64,000 bases of DNA from Pandoraea norimbergensis (GCF_001465545.3 NZ_CP013480.3:5642001-5706000), one strand, 5' to 3'; shown: positions 51,226 to 59,535, counted from the stretch's first letter. Notes: generated by a model not told the origin, from the sequence alone. Numbers and translations: made by a program.

Positions 51226-51258
51226 CGCATACTATATGCCTGTTATGAGCAGTGTCAA
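51226..51258 (-). promoter_or_regulatory. MFS promoter with embedded GntR-type operator
   Basis: On the minus strand TTGACA (51258-51253) is followed after 16 bases by TATAGT (51236-51231). The -10 lies inside the operator CGCATACTATATGCC at 51226-51240, preceded by ACA. A repressor bound there would block RNA polymerase directly. This operator and the one at 44894 also share the flanking GTTATG. Confidence 0.78.
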
Positions 51259-51285
51259 ACACGACGAAAAAAACCCTGCGGGCCG

Positions 51286-51341
51286 TTGACAACCCAAATA
51301 CAACCCGCCTATTCTTTGCCAAAACACGCATACAGTAATAC
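51286..51341 (+). promoter_or_regulatory. LigB-operon promoter with GntR-type operator at the start site
   Basis: TTGACA at 51286-51291 is followed after 18 bases by TATTCT at 51310-51315. The operator ACACGCATACAGTAATA at 51325-51341 covers the expected transcription start. It drives the leader ORF, LigB and RraA genes. Confidence 0.75.
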
Positions 51342-51401
51342 ACATTAAGCGTGATTGGCATCGCACTTTTCCTGTGCGTGCCGCCATAAAAGGAGACACA
51401 C

Positions 51402-51464
51402 ATGAGGCAAGCAAGTGTCGTTCGCCGGCGTGAGGCGCCGGTGCCATTTCGCGAGGCACACTGA
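51402..51464 (+). CDS. 20-residue leader ORF coupled to the LigB gene
   Basis: AAAAGGAGACACAC precedes the ATG at 51402, a far better ribosome binding site than that of the LigB gene itself. The frame encodes MRQASVVRRREAPVPFREAH and its TGA overlaps the LigB ATG as TGATG. Ribosomes finishing this ORF would therefore restart on the LigB gene. It could be a regulatory leader or simply a translation-enhancing device. I know of no family for it. Confidence 0.5.
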   Translation: MRQASVVRRREAPVPFREAH

Positions 51465-52486
51465 TGGCACGCATCGTTTTCGCGATGGGGTGTTCGCACG
51501 GGCCGATGCTCGCGACGCCGCCTGAGATGTGGCATTTGCGCGCCGGGGCCGATCGCAAGAATGCACAACACTGGTTCCGGGGCGAGGCGATGCCATACGA
51601 CGCGCTGCTGATCGCCCGCGCCGCTGAGTCGCCGCAGTTTGCCGACGCCATCACGCCCGACGCGAAGCAAATGCGCTTCGACGCCTGTCAGCGCGCGCTC
51701 GACACGCTCGCCGACCGATTCGCCGTTGCGCGGCCTGATGTGGTGATTCTGCTGGGCAACGATCAGCGCGAAGTCTTCAAAGACGATCTGACGCCATCGA
51801 TCACAGTCTATGCGGGCGAGCGCATCGAAAACATTCCGCTGACCGAAGCGCAAGTGGATCGCTTGCCGCCGGGTGTCGCCGTGGCCGAAGCGGGGCACTG
51901 CCCGCCGCAAGGCGCCACGTATCCCGGATCGCCCGGCGTGGCCGATGCACTGATCCGGTCGCTGTGCGATGCGCACTTCGATGTCGCGCGATCGGTGCGC
52001 CTGCCCGGTGGAGAGGATCGTCAGCACGGCATTCCCCATGCCTTCGGATTTCTCTACCGGCGCATCATGCGCGACGTACCTCCGCCGAGTGTGCCGATTT
52101 TCCTGAACGTGGGCGTGGCGCCGAACCAGCCGCGCGCGGCGCGGTGTCTGGCGCTCGGTCATGCGCTGCGCGCCGCCATCGAGCGTTTGCCCAGCGACAT
52201 GCGCGTGGCGGTGCTCGCCTCCGGTGGCATGACGCATTTCGTCATCGACGAAGCGCTCGACAAGCGCGTGCTGAATGCTTTTGCTGCGCGAGACGAGACC
52301 GCGCTGGCCGAGATTCCCGAGTCGTACTTCAACGGCAACACCGCAGAGATCAAGAGTTGGTACCCGCTGGCTGCCGCGATGCACGACATCGACTGGCACA
52401 TGACGCTCGTCGACTACGTGCCGTGCTATCGCACCGAAGCAGGCACGGGCAACGCGATGGCGTTCGCTTACTGGGCACCGGCATGA
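51464..52486 (+). CDS. LigB-type extradiol ring-cleavage dioxygenase, copy 1
   Basis: A 340-residue protein starting MARIVFAMGCSHGPML, where the histidine corresponds to the first iron ligand of LigB-type class III enzymes. VILLGNDQREVF near residue 100, HGIPHAFGFLYRR near residue 190 and LASGGMTHFVIDEA near residue 250 (His and Glu) complete the conserved positions. YVPCYRTEAGTGNAMAF near the end is shared with copy 2. This group opens catecholic rings such as protocatechuate or gallate at the 4,5 position. It is translationally coupled to a leader ORF and followed by three RraA-type genes. Confidence 0.85.
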   Translation: MARIVFAMGCSHGPMLATPPEMWHLRAGADRKNAQHWFRGEAMPYDALLIARAAESPQFADAITPDAKQMRFDACQRALDTLADRFAVARPDVVILLGNDQREVFKDDLTPSITVYAGERIENIPLTEAQVDRLPPGVAVAEAGHCPPQGATYPGSPGVADALIRSLCDAHFDVARSVRLPGGEDRQHGIPHAFGFLYRRIMRDVPPPSVPIFLNVGVAPNQPRAARCLALGHALRAAIERLPSDMRVAVLASGGMTHFVIDEALDKRVLNAFAARDETALAEIPESYFNGNTAEIKSWYPLAAAMHDIDWHMTLVDYVPCYRTEAGTGNAMAFAYWAPA

Positions 52487-52536
52487 CACACGCTGCGCGA
52501 CTTTCTACCCCTAACACAATCTGGCAAGGACACGTC

Positions 52537-53229
52537 ATGAACGCGACTTCAGACACCGTCTCACGACTGCGCAAACTCGATGCTTGCGCAGTCTCGGACG
52601 CCCTAGACAAGCTCGGGCTGCCCAGCACCGTCAGCCACCTGCCGCAACGCTCGGGCGCGCGCCGCATCGCCGGGCGTGCCGTCACCGTGAAACTCATTGC
52701 CGCTACCGATGCCCCCGCCGCCACCGGCGTGCCGCGTCATCTCGGTACCACCGCCGTCATGCTGGCGGGGCCCGACGACGTGATCGTCGTCGAACAACGC
52801 ACTGGGCTCGACGCAGGCAGTTGGGGCGGCATCCTCTCGCTCGCTGCCGTCCAGCGCGGCATCGCGGGTGTCGTTGCCGATGGCCCCGTGCGCGATATCG
52901 ACGAAGCCCGCGACTACGACCTGCCGGTGTTCTGCCGCGAGCTCACGGCACGCACCGCTCGCTCGCGAGTTGCTGAAGCCGGGACCAACATTCCCATCAA
53001 TGTGGACGGTTTCAACGTCGCCGCTGGCGACTATGTGATCGCCGACAACAGCGCTGTGGTCTTCGTGAGCGCGGCGAACATCGATCGCGTGCTCGCCGCC
53101 GCAGAACAAATTGCCGCGCGTGAGGCGGCCATGGCCAAGGCACTGCTGGCCGGCCACCCCGTCACCGAAGTGATGGGCGCGAACTACGAACACATGCTGC
53201 ACGACACCGCCGCGCAAGCCACCGCATAA
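52537..53229 (+). CDS. RraA-family aldolase-like protein, copy 1
   Basis: A 230-residue protein starting at ATG 52537 behind AAGGACAC; the longer frame from 51964 overlaps LigB and is a shadow. GSWGGILSLAAVQRGIAG near residue 90 and VADGPVRDIDE near residue 110 are the RraA/HMG-aldolase signature, with the Arg and Asp that bind substrate and metal. The family includes 4-carboxy-4-hydroxy-2-oxoadipate and HMG aldolases, which split the hydrated ring-cleavage product to pyruvate and a second oxo acid. It follows LigB copy 1 after 50 bases. It could instead be a non-enzymatic RraA-like regulator, but the context favours the aldolase. Confidence 0.82.
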   Translation: MNATSDTVSRLRKLDACAVSDALDKLGLPSTVSHLPQRSGARRIAGRAVTVKLIAATDAPAATGVPRHLGTTAVMLAGPDDVIVVEQRTGLDAGSWGGILSLAAVQRGIAGVVADGPVRDIDEARDYDLPVFCRELTARTARSRVAEAGTNIPINVDGFNVAAGDYVIADNSAVVFVSAANIDRVLAAAEQIAAREAAMAKALLAGHPVTEVMGANYEHMLHDTAAQATA

Positions 53230-53287
53230 GCCGCCGCATAAGCCGCCGGCCAGTCGCCGCAGCCGACACCTATTCAGGAGACACAAC

Positions 53288-53950
53288 ATGACACAACCGC
53301 AAGACACCAACGTCGCACGCGCGGCGGCACTCGACACGGCAACACTGAGCGATGCGCTCGACCGGCTCGGCATCGCTGGCCAATGTCATCAGATCAAGGC
53401 ACGCGACAGCCGCTATCGCATGGCCGGTCGCGCCTACACATTGCAGTACGGTCCGGCCAGCACGCCGCCGGGCACCGTCGGCGACTACATCGACGATATC
53501 CCGGCAGGCACAGTGCTCGTGCTCGACAACGGCGGACGCGAGGACTGCACCGTGTGGGGCGACATCCTCACGGAAATCGCCCATCGGCGCGGCATCGCGG
53601 GCACGGTGATCGACGGTATCTGCCGGGATGTCTCGCTGGCGTTCGAACTCGGCTATCCGATCTTCAGCCGGGGCAACTGGATGCGCACCGGCAAGGATCG
53701 CGTGCAGGTCGAAGCGGTGGGCATCCCGGTCAATATCGGCAACGCCCGTGTCAATCCCGGGGACATCCTGCGCGGCGATGCCGACGGCGTGATCGTGATC
53801 CCGCAAGCGCATGAAGCGGCCGTACTCGATGCGGCAGAAGCGATCGACGCAGCCGAACGCCACATTCGCGAGGCGGTGCGTGGCGGCAAGCGTCTGGACG
53901 ATGCCCGTAAGGATCTGGGCTATCACCAGTTGCAAACGCGCCAACGTTAA
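53288..53950 (+). CDS. RraA-family aldolase-like protein, copy 2
   Basis: A 220-residue protein starting behind CAGGAGACACAAC. VWGDILTEIAHRRGIAG near residue 80 and VIDGICRDVSLAFE near residue 100 give the G-x-x-x-A-x-x-x-G and DG-x-x-RD signatures. VNPGDILRGDADGVIVIPQ marks the C-terminal strand block. It differs strongly from copies 1 and 3, so the three are probably different activities or substrates. It lies 58 bases after copy 1. Confidence 0.82.
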   Translation: MTQPQDTNVARAAALDTATLSDALDRLGIAGQCHQIKARDSRYRMAGRAYTLQYGPASTPPGTVGDYIDDIPAGTVLVLDNGGREDCTVWGDILTEIAHRRGIAGTVIDGICRDVSLAFELGYPIFSRGNWMRTGKDRVQVEAVGIPVNIGNARVNPGDILRGDADGVIVIPQAHEAAVLDAAEAIDAAERHIREAVRGGKRLDDARKDLGYHQLQTRQR

Positions 53951-53961
53951 GGAGACGACGC

Positions 53962-54663
53962 ATGGACACCACTTCGTGCGGGACGCCGCTCACGTCGCAA
54001 TTTCCGTTCGCCCGTCTGCCGACGGTCAATCTCGATTTCGCGCGGCCGGACCCGGCGCTCCTGGCGCGTGTCGCCGCGCTGCCGGTCGCCACGCTTCACG
54101 AGGCGGCGGGCAAGATTGGCGCCCTGCCCGCCGCGATCAAACCGATGGCCCCAACGTTTCGGGTGTGCGGCCCGGCACTGACCGTGGATGCCCCTCCCGC
54201 CGACAACCTCTGGCTGCATCGTGCGCTGGCCTTGGCCAGCCCCGGCGATGTGCTGGTAGTGCGTGTCGCCGGACATTACGACGCCGGCTATTGGGGTGAA
54301 GTGATGTCGACCATGGGCCGCGCACGCAAGCTCGGCGGACTCGTGATCGACGGGTGCGTGCGCGATGGCGCGATTCTGGAGCGCTTCGGCTTCCCTGTGT
54401 TTGCACGAGGCTTGTGCATACGCGGCACGGGCAAGGACTTCGAAGCGCGGGGGTGGATCGGTTACCCGGTGCGCATCGAGGACATCGTCATTGCGCCGGG
54501 CGACGTCGTCGTGGGCGATGCCGACGGTGTCGTCGCGTTGCCGCAGGGCTCGCTTGAAGCAGTGGTGAGCCATGCCCATGAACGCGAGGCGAAGGAGGCG
54601 GACATCATTCGCCGGCTAGAGGCCGGTGAGGCGTCGCTGGACATCTACGGCTGGAATCGCTGA
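53962..54663 (+). CDS. RraA-family aldolase-like protein, copy 3
   Basis: A 233-residue protein of the length and style of 4-carboxy-4-hydroxy-2-oxoadipate aldolase/oxaloacetate decarboxylase (LigK/GalC). YWGEVMSTMGRARKLGG near residue 112 and VIDGCVRDGAILE near residue 130 form the conserved site, and VIAPGDVVVGDADGVVALP follows. It starts 11 bases after copy 2 with AAGGAGACGACGC. Of the three copies this one fits best as the enzyme cleaving the hydrated oxalomesaconate product. A terminator follows at 54780. Confidence 0.85.
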   Translation: MDTTSCGTPLTSQFPFARLPTVNLDFARPDPALLARVAALPVATLHEAAGKIGALPAAIKPMAPTFRVCGPALTVDAPPADNLWLHRALALASPGDVLVVRVAGHYDAGYWGEVMSTMGRARKLGGLVIDGCVRDGAILERFGFPVFARGLCIRGTGKDFEARGWIGYPVRIEDIVIAPGDVVVGDADGVVALPQGSLEAVVSHAHEREAKEADIIRRLEAGEASLDIYGWNR

Positions 54664-54779
54664 TGCCGCTGACGCAGCCGATGCAGTAGTGAAGGCAGCA
54701 GGCAGCAGCCAGTACTCGACGGCTGCCGCGCTCGCTATCAGGCAGCGCTGGTCCGCTTGGGGGTGGGCCGGCTTTTTGC

Positions 54780-54809
54780 AAACCGCGTCGGGGGACGCGG
54801 TTTCTTTTT
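54780..54809 (+). terminator. Intrinsic terminator after the LigB-RraA operon
   Basis: AAACCGCGTC (54780-54789) pairs with GACGCGGTTT (54794-54803) around a GGGG loop and is followed by CTTTTT. It separates the plus-strand operon from the convergent GntR gene. Confidence 0.9.
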
Positions 54810-54828
54810 GCCCGCGCCGCGCGGAATT

Positions 54829-55578
54829 TCAGCGCTTGGCAGCAGCCTTGGTGGCTGCATCGCGCGCGGCGAGATACTTCTCGCGCAGCACCGTGAGGTT
54901 TTGCGAGACGACCTGACGGGCGGCCTCATCGTTGCGCGCGCGAATCGCATTGAGCAGCTCGCGGTGGCGCTTGATCACGCCTTTGGCGACGGTCTCGGTG
55001 GTGTACGGCGTGAGCGAGCGGTACAGCACGTGCACGATCGCCTGCATCATCGCTTCGAGAAAGTGGTTGTGCGACGCATGCGCCACCGCGTTACGAAACG
55101 CCATCGATGCCTGCGTGAACTCGTGTTGCGTGCCCACCAGCGCCTGCGCATTCTCCAGTGCCAACTCCAGCGCTTCGATGTCCTCTGCCGTCGCCGCCTG
55201 AGCGGCCAGTGCGGCGACCGCGACCTCTATCGTGAACTGCGCATCGAAGATCTCTTCGGCCGACATACCCACGAGCTTGAGCTGAATCGCCAGTGCTTCG
55301 GAGAAGAGCGACGGATTGCCTTGCGCGATACGCGCGCCGCCACCGGCCCCCGTGCGGATATCGACGACACCCAGCGCCTGCAAGCGGCCCAGTGCTTCGC
55401 GAATCGGCAGACGGCTCACGCCGAACTGCGTGGCGAGGTCGTTTTCGGAGCCGAGGAAATCACCCGGAGCGAAGTGCCCGTCGAGCAATGCCTCCTTGAT
55501 CTGACGTTCGACGCGCATGGCGGTCGATTCGGCGCGGCCGAGTTTCCAGACGGGTGTTTCTGCTTTTTCGCGTGGCAT
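54829..55578 (-). CDS. GntR-family (FCD) transcriptional regulator, likely regulon repressor
   Basis: A 249-residue regulator. The N-terminal winged helix-turn-helix reads SENDLATQFGVSRLPIREAL near residue 45 followed by LGVVDIRTGAGGGARIA. The C-terminal FCD domain carries the likely metal/effector site residues around FRNAVAHASHNHFLEAM near residue 165 and IKRHRELLNAIRARN near residue 205. FadR/FCD proteins bind short palindromes such as the CGCATACAGTATGCG sequence repeated around this locus and release on binding an organic acid. It is the only regulator encoded in the 45-64 kb region. A degenerate operator lies 42 bases upstream of its start. Confidence 0.9.
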   Translation of the reverse strand: MPREKAETPVWKLGRAESTAMRVERQIKEALLDGHFAPGDFLGSENDLATQFGVSRLPIREALGRLQALGVVDIRTGAGGGARIAQGNPSLFSEALAIQLKLVGMSAEEIFDAQFTIEVAVAALAAQAATAEDIEALELALENAQALVGTQHEFTQASMAFRNAVAHASHNHFLEAMMQAIVHVLYRSLTPYTTETVAKGVIKRHRELLNAIRARNDEAARQVVSQNLTVLREKYLAARDAATKAAAKR

Positions 55579-55619
55579 GGGATTCCTGGTCGTTTTGTCG
55601 GCAACAAGATACTACATTG

Positions 55620-55634
55620 CGCATAGCCTATGTC
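55620..55634 (-). promoter_or_regulatory. Degenerate operator upstream of the GntR gene
   Basis: CGCATAGCCTATGTC keeps the CGCATA and TATG arms of the CGCATACAGTATGCG palindrome with a changed centre. It lies 42-56 bases before the regulator start and inside the end of the CobW-type gene. It is a candidate autoregulation site but the weakest of the six. Confidence 0.45.
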
Positions 55635-56737
55635 GGTACGCGCTGCGCTTCGGTCAGGTGCGCCAGCAGGGCCTCGCGCGGCACGTTGCGCATGATGAAG
55701 ACGAAGCGTGAGCGTTGTTCGGTATTGGCAGCACCCTCGGCACGCCGGGGCCACGCCGGAAGGATCTCGGGAGGATGCAGACAGTGCTGCACACCGTGTA
55801 CGACGACGGGGCCGGCTTCGCCCGCCACGTCGACCAATCCCTTCAAACGCAGCAGTTCATTGCCGTGATGAAAAGCGACGGCCCCGAGCCAACTGCTCAG
55901 CACGTCCCAATCGAGGGGCGTCTCCAGCGTGATGCAATGGGCGGTGACGTCGGCGCGATGCGGGGTATCGTCGCCGGGCAGCAACCTGCGCGGCACGCAG
56001 TCGGTGCACGCGGTGGTGCCGTGGGTGTTACACACGGATCGATAGCGCGGCGAATGTGTCTGCGCAGGGGTGTCGTGCCAGCGCAGTGTCACGTCCGCGA
56101 CGTTGCCCGCCGCATGCATGCCGAGGCCAAGCACGTCCGACGGTGCGATGCGGCCGTGCTCACACAAATGCTGGGATGCGGCCGGATTTTGCTGGGCCAG
56201 CGCCCCGCGGAGCGTGTCGAGCGCATCGTCGTCGACAAGGTCTGCCTTGGTGATGAGCAACCGGTCGGCGAGCAACACCTGACGCAGCGCCTCCGGTTGT
56301 TGTGCAAGCTGCGACATCGAATGCGCGGCGTCCACGGTGACGATGACCGCATCGAGCACGAAGCGTCGCGACAGCGCCGGGTCACGCACCAGTGCCGCCA
56401 CCACCGCGCTCGGATCGGCCAGACCGCTGGTCTCGATCACGACCCGCGAAAACGGGGTGATCTCGCCACCGAGCAACTGCGTATGCAGCGACAGCAACGT
56501 CTCGCTCAGATCATCGCGAACGGCACAGCACACGCAGCCACTATCCAACAGCACCGTATGCGCATCGAGCGTCTCGACGAGCAGATGGTCCAGCCCCACT
56601 TCCCCGAACTCGTTGACGATCACGGCCGTGTCGCTCATGCCAGGGTGCGCGAGTAACGCACGCAACAGGGTGGTCTTGCCGCTGCCGAGAAAACCCGTGA
56701 GGAGCGTGACCGGCAAGCGGGCGGCGGTGGCTGACAT
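55628..56737 (-). CDS. CobW/P47K-family GTP-binding metallochaperone
   Basis: A 369-residue G3E GTPase. LLTGFLGSGKTTLLRALL is the Walker A, VNEFGEVGLDH the Switch I region, and DSGCVCCAVRDDL the metal-binding CxCC. ETSGLADPSAV and LLITKADLVDDD are the G3 and NKxD-type motifs. The C-terminal half contains CNTHGTTACTDCVPRR, adding further Cys/His, and a CobW_C domain. I use ATG 56737; the in-frame ATG at 56797 is possible, and the frame from 56878 starts inside the promoter. Family members insert Zn, Co or Fe into target enzymes. It shares the divergent GntR-controlled promoter region with the Rieske operon, so it probably serves a metalloenzyme of the pathway. Confidence 0.85.
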   Translation of the reverse strand: MSATAARLPVTLLTGFLGSGKTTLLRALLAHPGMSDTAVIVNEFGEVGLDHLLVETLDAHTVLLDSGCVCCAVRDDLSETLLSLHTQLLGGEITPFSRVVIETSGLADPSAVVAALVRDPALSRRFVLDAVIVTVDAAHSMSQLAQQPEALRQVLLADRLLITKADLVDDDALDTLRGALAQQNPAASQHLCEHGRIAPSDVLGLGMHAAGNVADVTLRWHDTPAQTHSPRYRSVCNTHGTTACTDCVPRRLLPGDDTPHRADVTAHCITLETPLDWDVLSSWLGAVAFHHGNELLRLKGLVDVAGEAGPVVVHGVQHCLHPPEILPAWPRRAEGAANTEQRSRFVFIMRNVPREALLAHLTEAQRVPT

Positions 56738-56873
56738 GGTCGATTCGATGGGTGGAGGTGAGGACGGATCGGGCAGAAAATCGGCGGTTCGGAACATGGT
56801 CGTCGCAGCGTAGAGTACGTCCCGCCGAGAGACCTTGACGCTGATCAAGCGGTGTACGCATCGAAGTATAATG

Positions 56874-56907
56874 CGCATACAGTATGTTTGTAATCATATC
56901 CCGTCAA
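56874..56907 (-). promoter_or_regulatory. CobW-gene promoter with embedded GntR-type operator
   Basis: On the minus strand TTGACG (56907-56902) is followed after 17 bases by TACTGT (56884-56879). The -10 lies within CGCATACAGTATGTT at 56874-56888. The layout matches the other promoters of the regulon. Confidence 0.75.
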
Positions 56908-56949
56908 TAGGCGAAACCGCCTAAATTCGCGGGTTTCCACGGCATTGGC

Positions 56950-56996
56950 GGGAAACCGCAGGGAAACGGCGAGGAAACGGCGGGGAAACGGCGGGG
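56950..56996. repeat. Four-copy 11-bp tandem repeat in the divergent CobW/Rieske promoter region
   Basis: Four head-to-tail units of GGGAAACGGCG or a close variant occupy 56950-56993, with a partial GGG at 56994-56996. One unit is about one helical turn. The array lies between the two GntR-type operators at 56874 and 57072 in the 403-base divergent region, which holds no other gene. It could bind a second regulator on one face of the DNA or set the phase between the operators. Confidence 0.8.
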
Positions 56997-57052
56997 CGAT
57001 TGCACGGACATCGAAGACCGCCAAGGGATGGCAAATCGCACGACAAAGGGCG

Positions 57053-57086
57053 TTGACACGTCAAATAAACACGCATACAGTATGCG
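57053..57086 (+). promoter_or_regulatory. Rieske-operon promoter with perfect GntR-type operator
   Basis: TTGACA at 57053-57058 is followed after 17 bases by TACAGT at 57076-57081, the centre of CGCATACAGTATGCG at 57072-57086. This copy is a perfect 15-bp palindrome. It drives the Rieske, LigB, Rieske, LigJ-like, reductase and aldehyde dehydrogenase genes. Confidence 0.82.
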
Positions 57087-57140
57087 CCAATGCACTGTTG
57101 AAAGCGGTGCGCATCCCACAAAAAACGGACGGAGACATCC

Positions 57141-58520
57141 ATGCTCAGCGAGGCAAAAAACCAGTTGTTGACGCAGGTCGGGCCCGGCACGCCGATGGGC
57201 GATTTGCTGCGGCGTTACTGGCATCCGATTGGGGCAGAGAGCGAGTTCGACGAGATTTCAGTGCGGCCGGCGCGTCTGTTCGGTGAAGACCTCGTGCTCT
57301 ATAAGGATCTTTCGGGCAACTACGGACTGGTGGATCGTCAATGCCCTCACCGTCGCGCCGATCTGGCCTATGGATTCGTGGAGAAGTGCGGTCTGCGCTG
57401 CAACTATCACGGCTGGCTGTACGACGAGACAGGCCAGTGCACTGAGCAGCCGTATGAAGACATTGCCAATCCGCAGGTGCGCCTGAAAGACCGCATCAAA
57501 ATCAAGTCGTATCCGGTGCAGGTCAAGGCCGGCATGATCTGGGCCTACATGGGGCCGCTGCCGGCGCCGCTCGTGCCGACGTGGGAGCCGTTCACGTGGG
57601 CGAACGGTTTCCGTCAGGTCGTCATTTCGGAAGTGCCTTGCAACTGGTTCCAGTGCCAGGAGAACTCCATCGACCCCGTGCACTTCGAGTGGATGCATTC
57701 GAACTGGAGCGTCCGGTTGCGCGGCGATACCGGCCCCTACTCCCCGACGCACACGAAGCTCGGCTTCGAGGAATTCGAGTACGGCCTGATCTACAAGCGC
57801 GTTCGCGAAGACACCGACGAGAAGCACCCGTTGTGGGCGGTGGGCCGTCTGGCGCTGTGGCCGAACGTGTTCTGTCTGGGCGATCACTTCGAATGGCGGG
57901 TGCCCATCGACGACGAGAACACGCTGTCGATCACCTGGGCTTTCAACCGCGTGCCGCGCGAGCGCGAGCCGTACGTGCAAGAGAAAATCCCGGCGTGGTA
58001 CGGCCCGGTCAAGGACGAAGCTACCGGGCAGTGGATCTCCAGCCACGTGATGAATCAAGACTTCGTCGCGTGGGTCGGACAGGGACGCATCGCAGATCGA
58101 ACGCAGGAGAATCTCGGGGCGAGCGACCGGGGTATCGCGATGTTGCGCCGACACTTTTTCGACGAGCTCGACGCCGTTGCGCAGGGCCGTGATCCGAAAG
58201 GGCTGGTGCGCGACGACGCCAAGAACGCGTGCATCGAACTGCCGGTCGCCGCGCGCCGTCTGTTTGTCGATGGGCTGACGCGCGACGAGCTCAAGGCGCA
58301 TCCAATCATCGGCAAACACCTCAAGGAATACGCCTTTCAGGCCGGACAGCCTGAAGCCATCAAGCGCGCGTTCCACGACGCGATGGGCGTACGCGTAGAC
58401 GCGCAGGGCAACGTGGTCGATGCCGACCTGACAGGCGAATCCAGTCAGACCCACATTTCACGTGAGCCCGGCCGGCAGTCGTACCCGATCCATCCGATTC
58501 GGGACGAGCGCCATGACTAA
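57141..58520 (+). CDS. Rieske non-haem iron oxygenase (phthalate 4,5-dioxygenase-like), copy 1
   Basis: A 459-residue oxygenase. RQCPHRRADLAYG and CGLRCNYHGW near residues 68-92 are the Rieske [2Fe-2S] ligands (CxH, CxxH). IDPVHFEWMH near residue 178 supplies the mononuclear iron residues. The protein resembles the phthalate 4,5-dioxygenase/VanA-type oxygenases that hydroxylate or O-demethylate aromatic acids. The start at 57141 follows GGAG. Its stop overlaps the next gene's start by eight bases. The reductase partner is probably the PDR/VanB protein encoded at 61994. Confidence 0.92.
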   Translation: MLSEAKNQLLTQVGPGTPMGDLLRRYWHPIGAESEFDEISVRPARLFGEDLVLYKDLSGNYGLVDRQCPHRRADLAYGFVEKCGLRCNYHGWLYDETGQCTEQPYEDIANPQVRLKDRIKIKSYPVQVKAGMIWAYMGPLPAPLVPTWEPFTWANGFRQVVISEVPCNWFQCQENSIDPVHFEWMHSNWSVRLRGDTGPYSPTHTKLGFEEFEYGLIYKRVREDTDEKHPLWAVGRLALWPNVFCLGDHFEWRVPIDDENTLSITWAFNRVPREREPYVQEKIPAWYGPVKDEATGQWISSHVMNQDFVAWVGQGRIADRTQENLGASDRGIAMLRRHFFDELDAVAQGRDPKGLVRDDAKNACIELPVAARRLFVDGLTRDELKAHPIIGKHLKEYAFQAGQPEAIKRAFHDAMGVRVDAQGNVVDADLTGESSQTHISREPGRQSYPIHPIRDERHD

Positions 58521-59535
58521 GATCGTGCTGGCCATGGGGACGTCTCATGGGCCGATGCTCTCCACGCCACCCGCCGACTGGGATCTGCGCGTGCGCGCCG
58601 ACCGTGCCGAGTCAGCGCATCCGTTTCGCGGGCAGACCCATAGCTTCGACGCACTGATGACGCTGCGGGCGAGCGAAGGCCTCGAAGCCCAAGTCACGCT
58701 CCCGGCGCGCGAGGCGCATGCGGCACGCTGTGCCGTGGCACTCGAAGTCCTCTCGCAGGCATTAGAAGACGCGGCCCCCGACATCGTCGTGATCGTCGGT
58801 AACGATCAGCGTGAAGTCTTCGGACCGGCAATCACGCCCGCATTGTGGCTCTACGGCGGTGAGTCGGTTTTCGACGAACCGGTGAGCGAGGCGCGTCTGG
58901 CGAAGATGCCGCCCGGCATCTCGATCTCCTCGGCGGCCATCAAGCCGGGGGCACGCACCGAGTATCCGGCGCATGCCCCGCTCGCACGGCATCTTGCGAC
59001 GGCATTTACCGACCGGGGGCACGACATCACGCTCTCGACCGAAGTCCCGCAGCGCGGCAACGACGGTCCGACCGGCATGCCGCACGCCTTTGGCTTCGTC
59101 TATCAACGGGTCATGCAGGGCCGCGTGCCACCGCATGTGCCGATCATGCTCAACACCTTCTATCCGCCCAACCAGCCGCGCGCCACACGTTGCGTTGACC
59201 TCGGACTGGCACTGCGCGATGCGCTGAACGCATGGCCGCACGACGTGCGCGTTGCATTGATTGCCTCCGGCGGGTTGAGCCACTTCGTCATCGATGAAGC
59301 GTTCGACCGCGCCTTGCTCGACGCGATGGTGCGGGGCGACAACGCGTATCTGCGCGGGATCGACGAGACGTTGCTTCAGTCGGGCACCTCGGAAGTGAAG
59401 AACTGGCTGCCGGTCATTGCAGCGGCCAATGCCGAAGCGATGACGATGCAACTGGTCGATTACGTACCGTGCTACCGCTCGGCGGCCGGCACGGGCAACG
59501 CCATGGGCTTCGTGCTCTGGCATCCGGCCGACTGA
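58513..59535 (+). CDS. LigB-type extradiol ring-cleavage dioxygenase, copy 2
   Basis: A 340-residue protein starting at ATG 58513 (an in-frame GTG at 58462 lies inside the Rieske gene). MGTSHGPMLSTPP near residue 8, VVIVGNDQREVFG near residue 100, MPHAFGFVYQRVM near residue 195 and ASGGLSHFVIDEAFDR near residue 255 match copy 1. The end YVPCYRSAAGTGNAMGFV is also shared. The two copies have identical lengths and many shared motifs, so they are paralogues; strong divergence elsewhere suggests different ring substrates. It lies between two Rieske oxygenase genes. Confidence 0.85.
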   Translation: MTKIVLAMGTSHGPMLSTPPADWDLRVRADRAESAHPFRGQTHSFDALMTLRASEGLEAQVTLPAREAHAARCAVALEVLSQALEDAAPDIVVIVGNDQREVFGPAITPALWLYGGESVFDEPVSEARLAKMPPGISISSAAIKPGARTEYPAHAPLARHLATAFTDRGHDITLSTEVPQRGNDGPTGMPHAFGFVYQRVMQGRVPPHVPIMLNTFYPPNQPRATRCVDLGLALRDALNAWPHDVRVALIASGGLSHFVIDEAFDRALLDAMVRGDNAYLRGIDETLLQSGTSEVKNWLPVIAAANAEAMTMQLVDYVPCYRSAAGTGNAMGFVLWHPAD

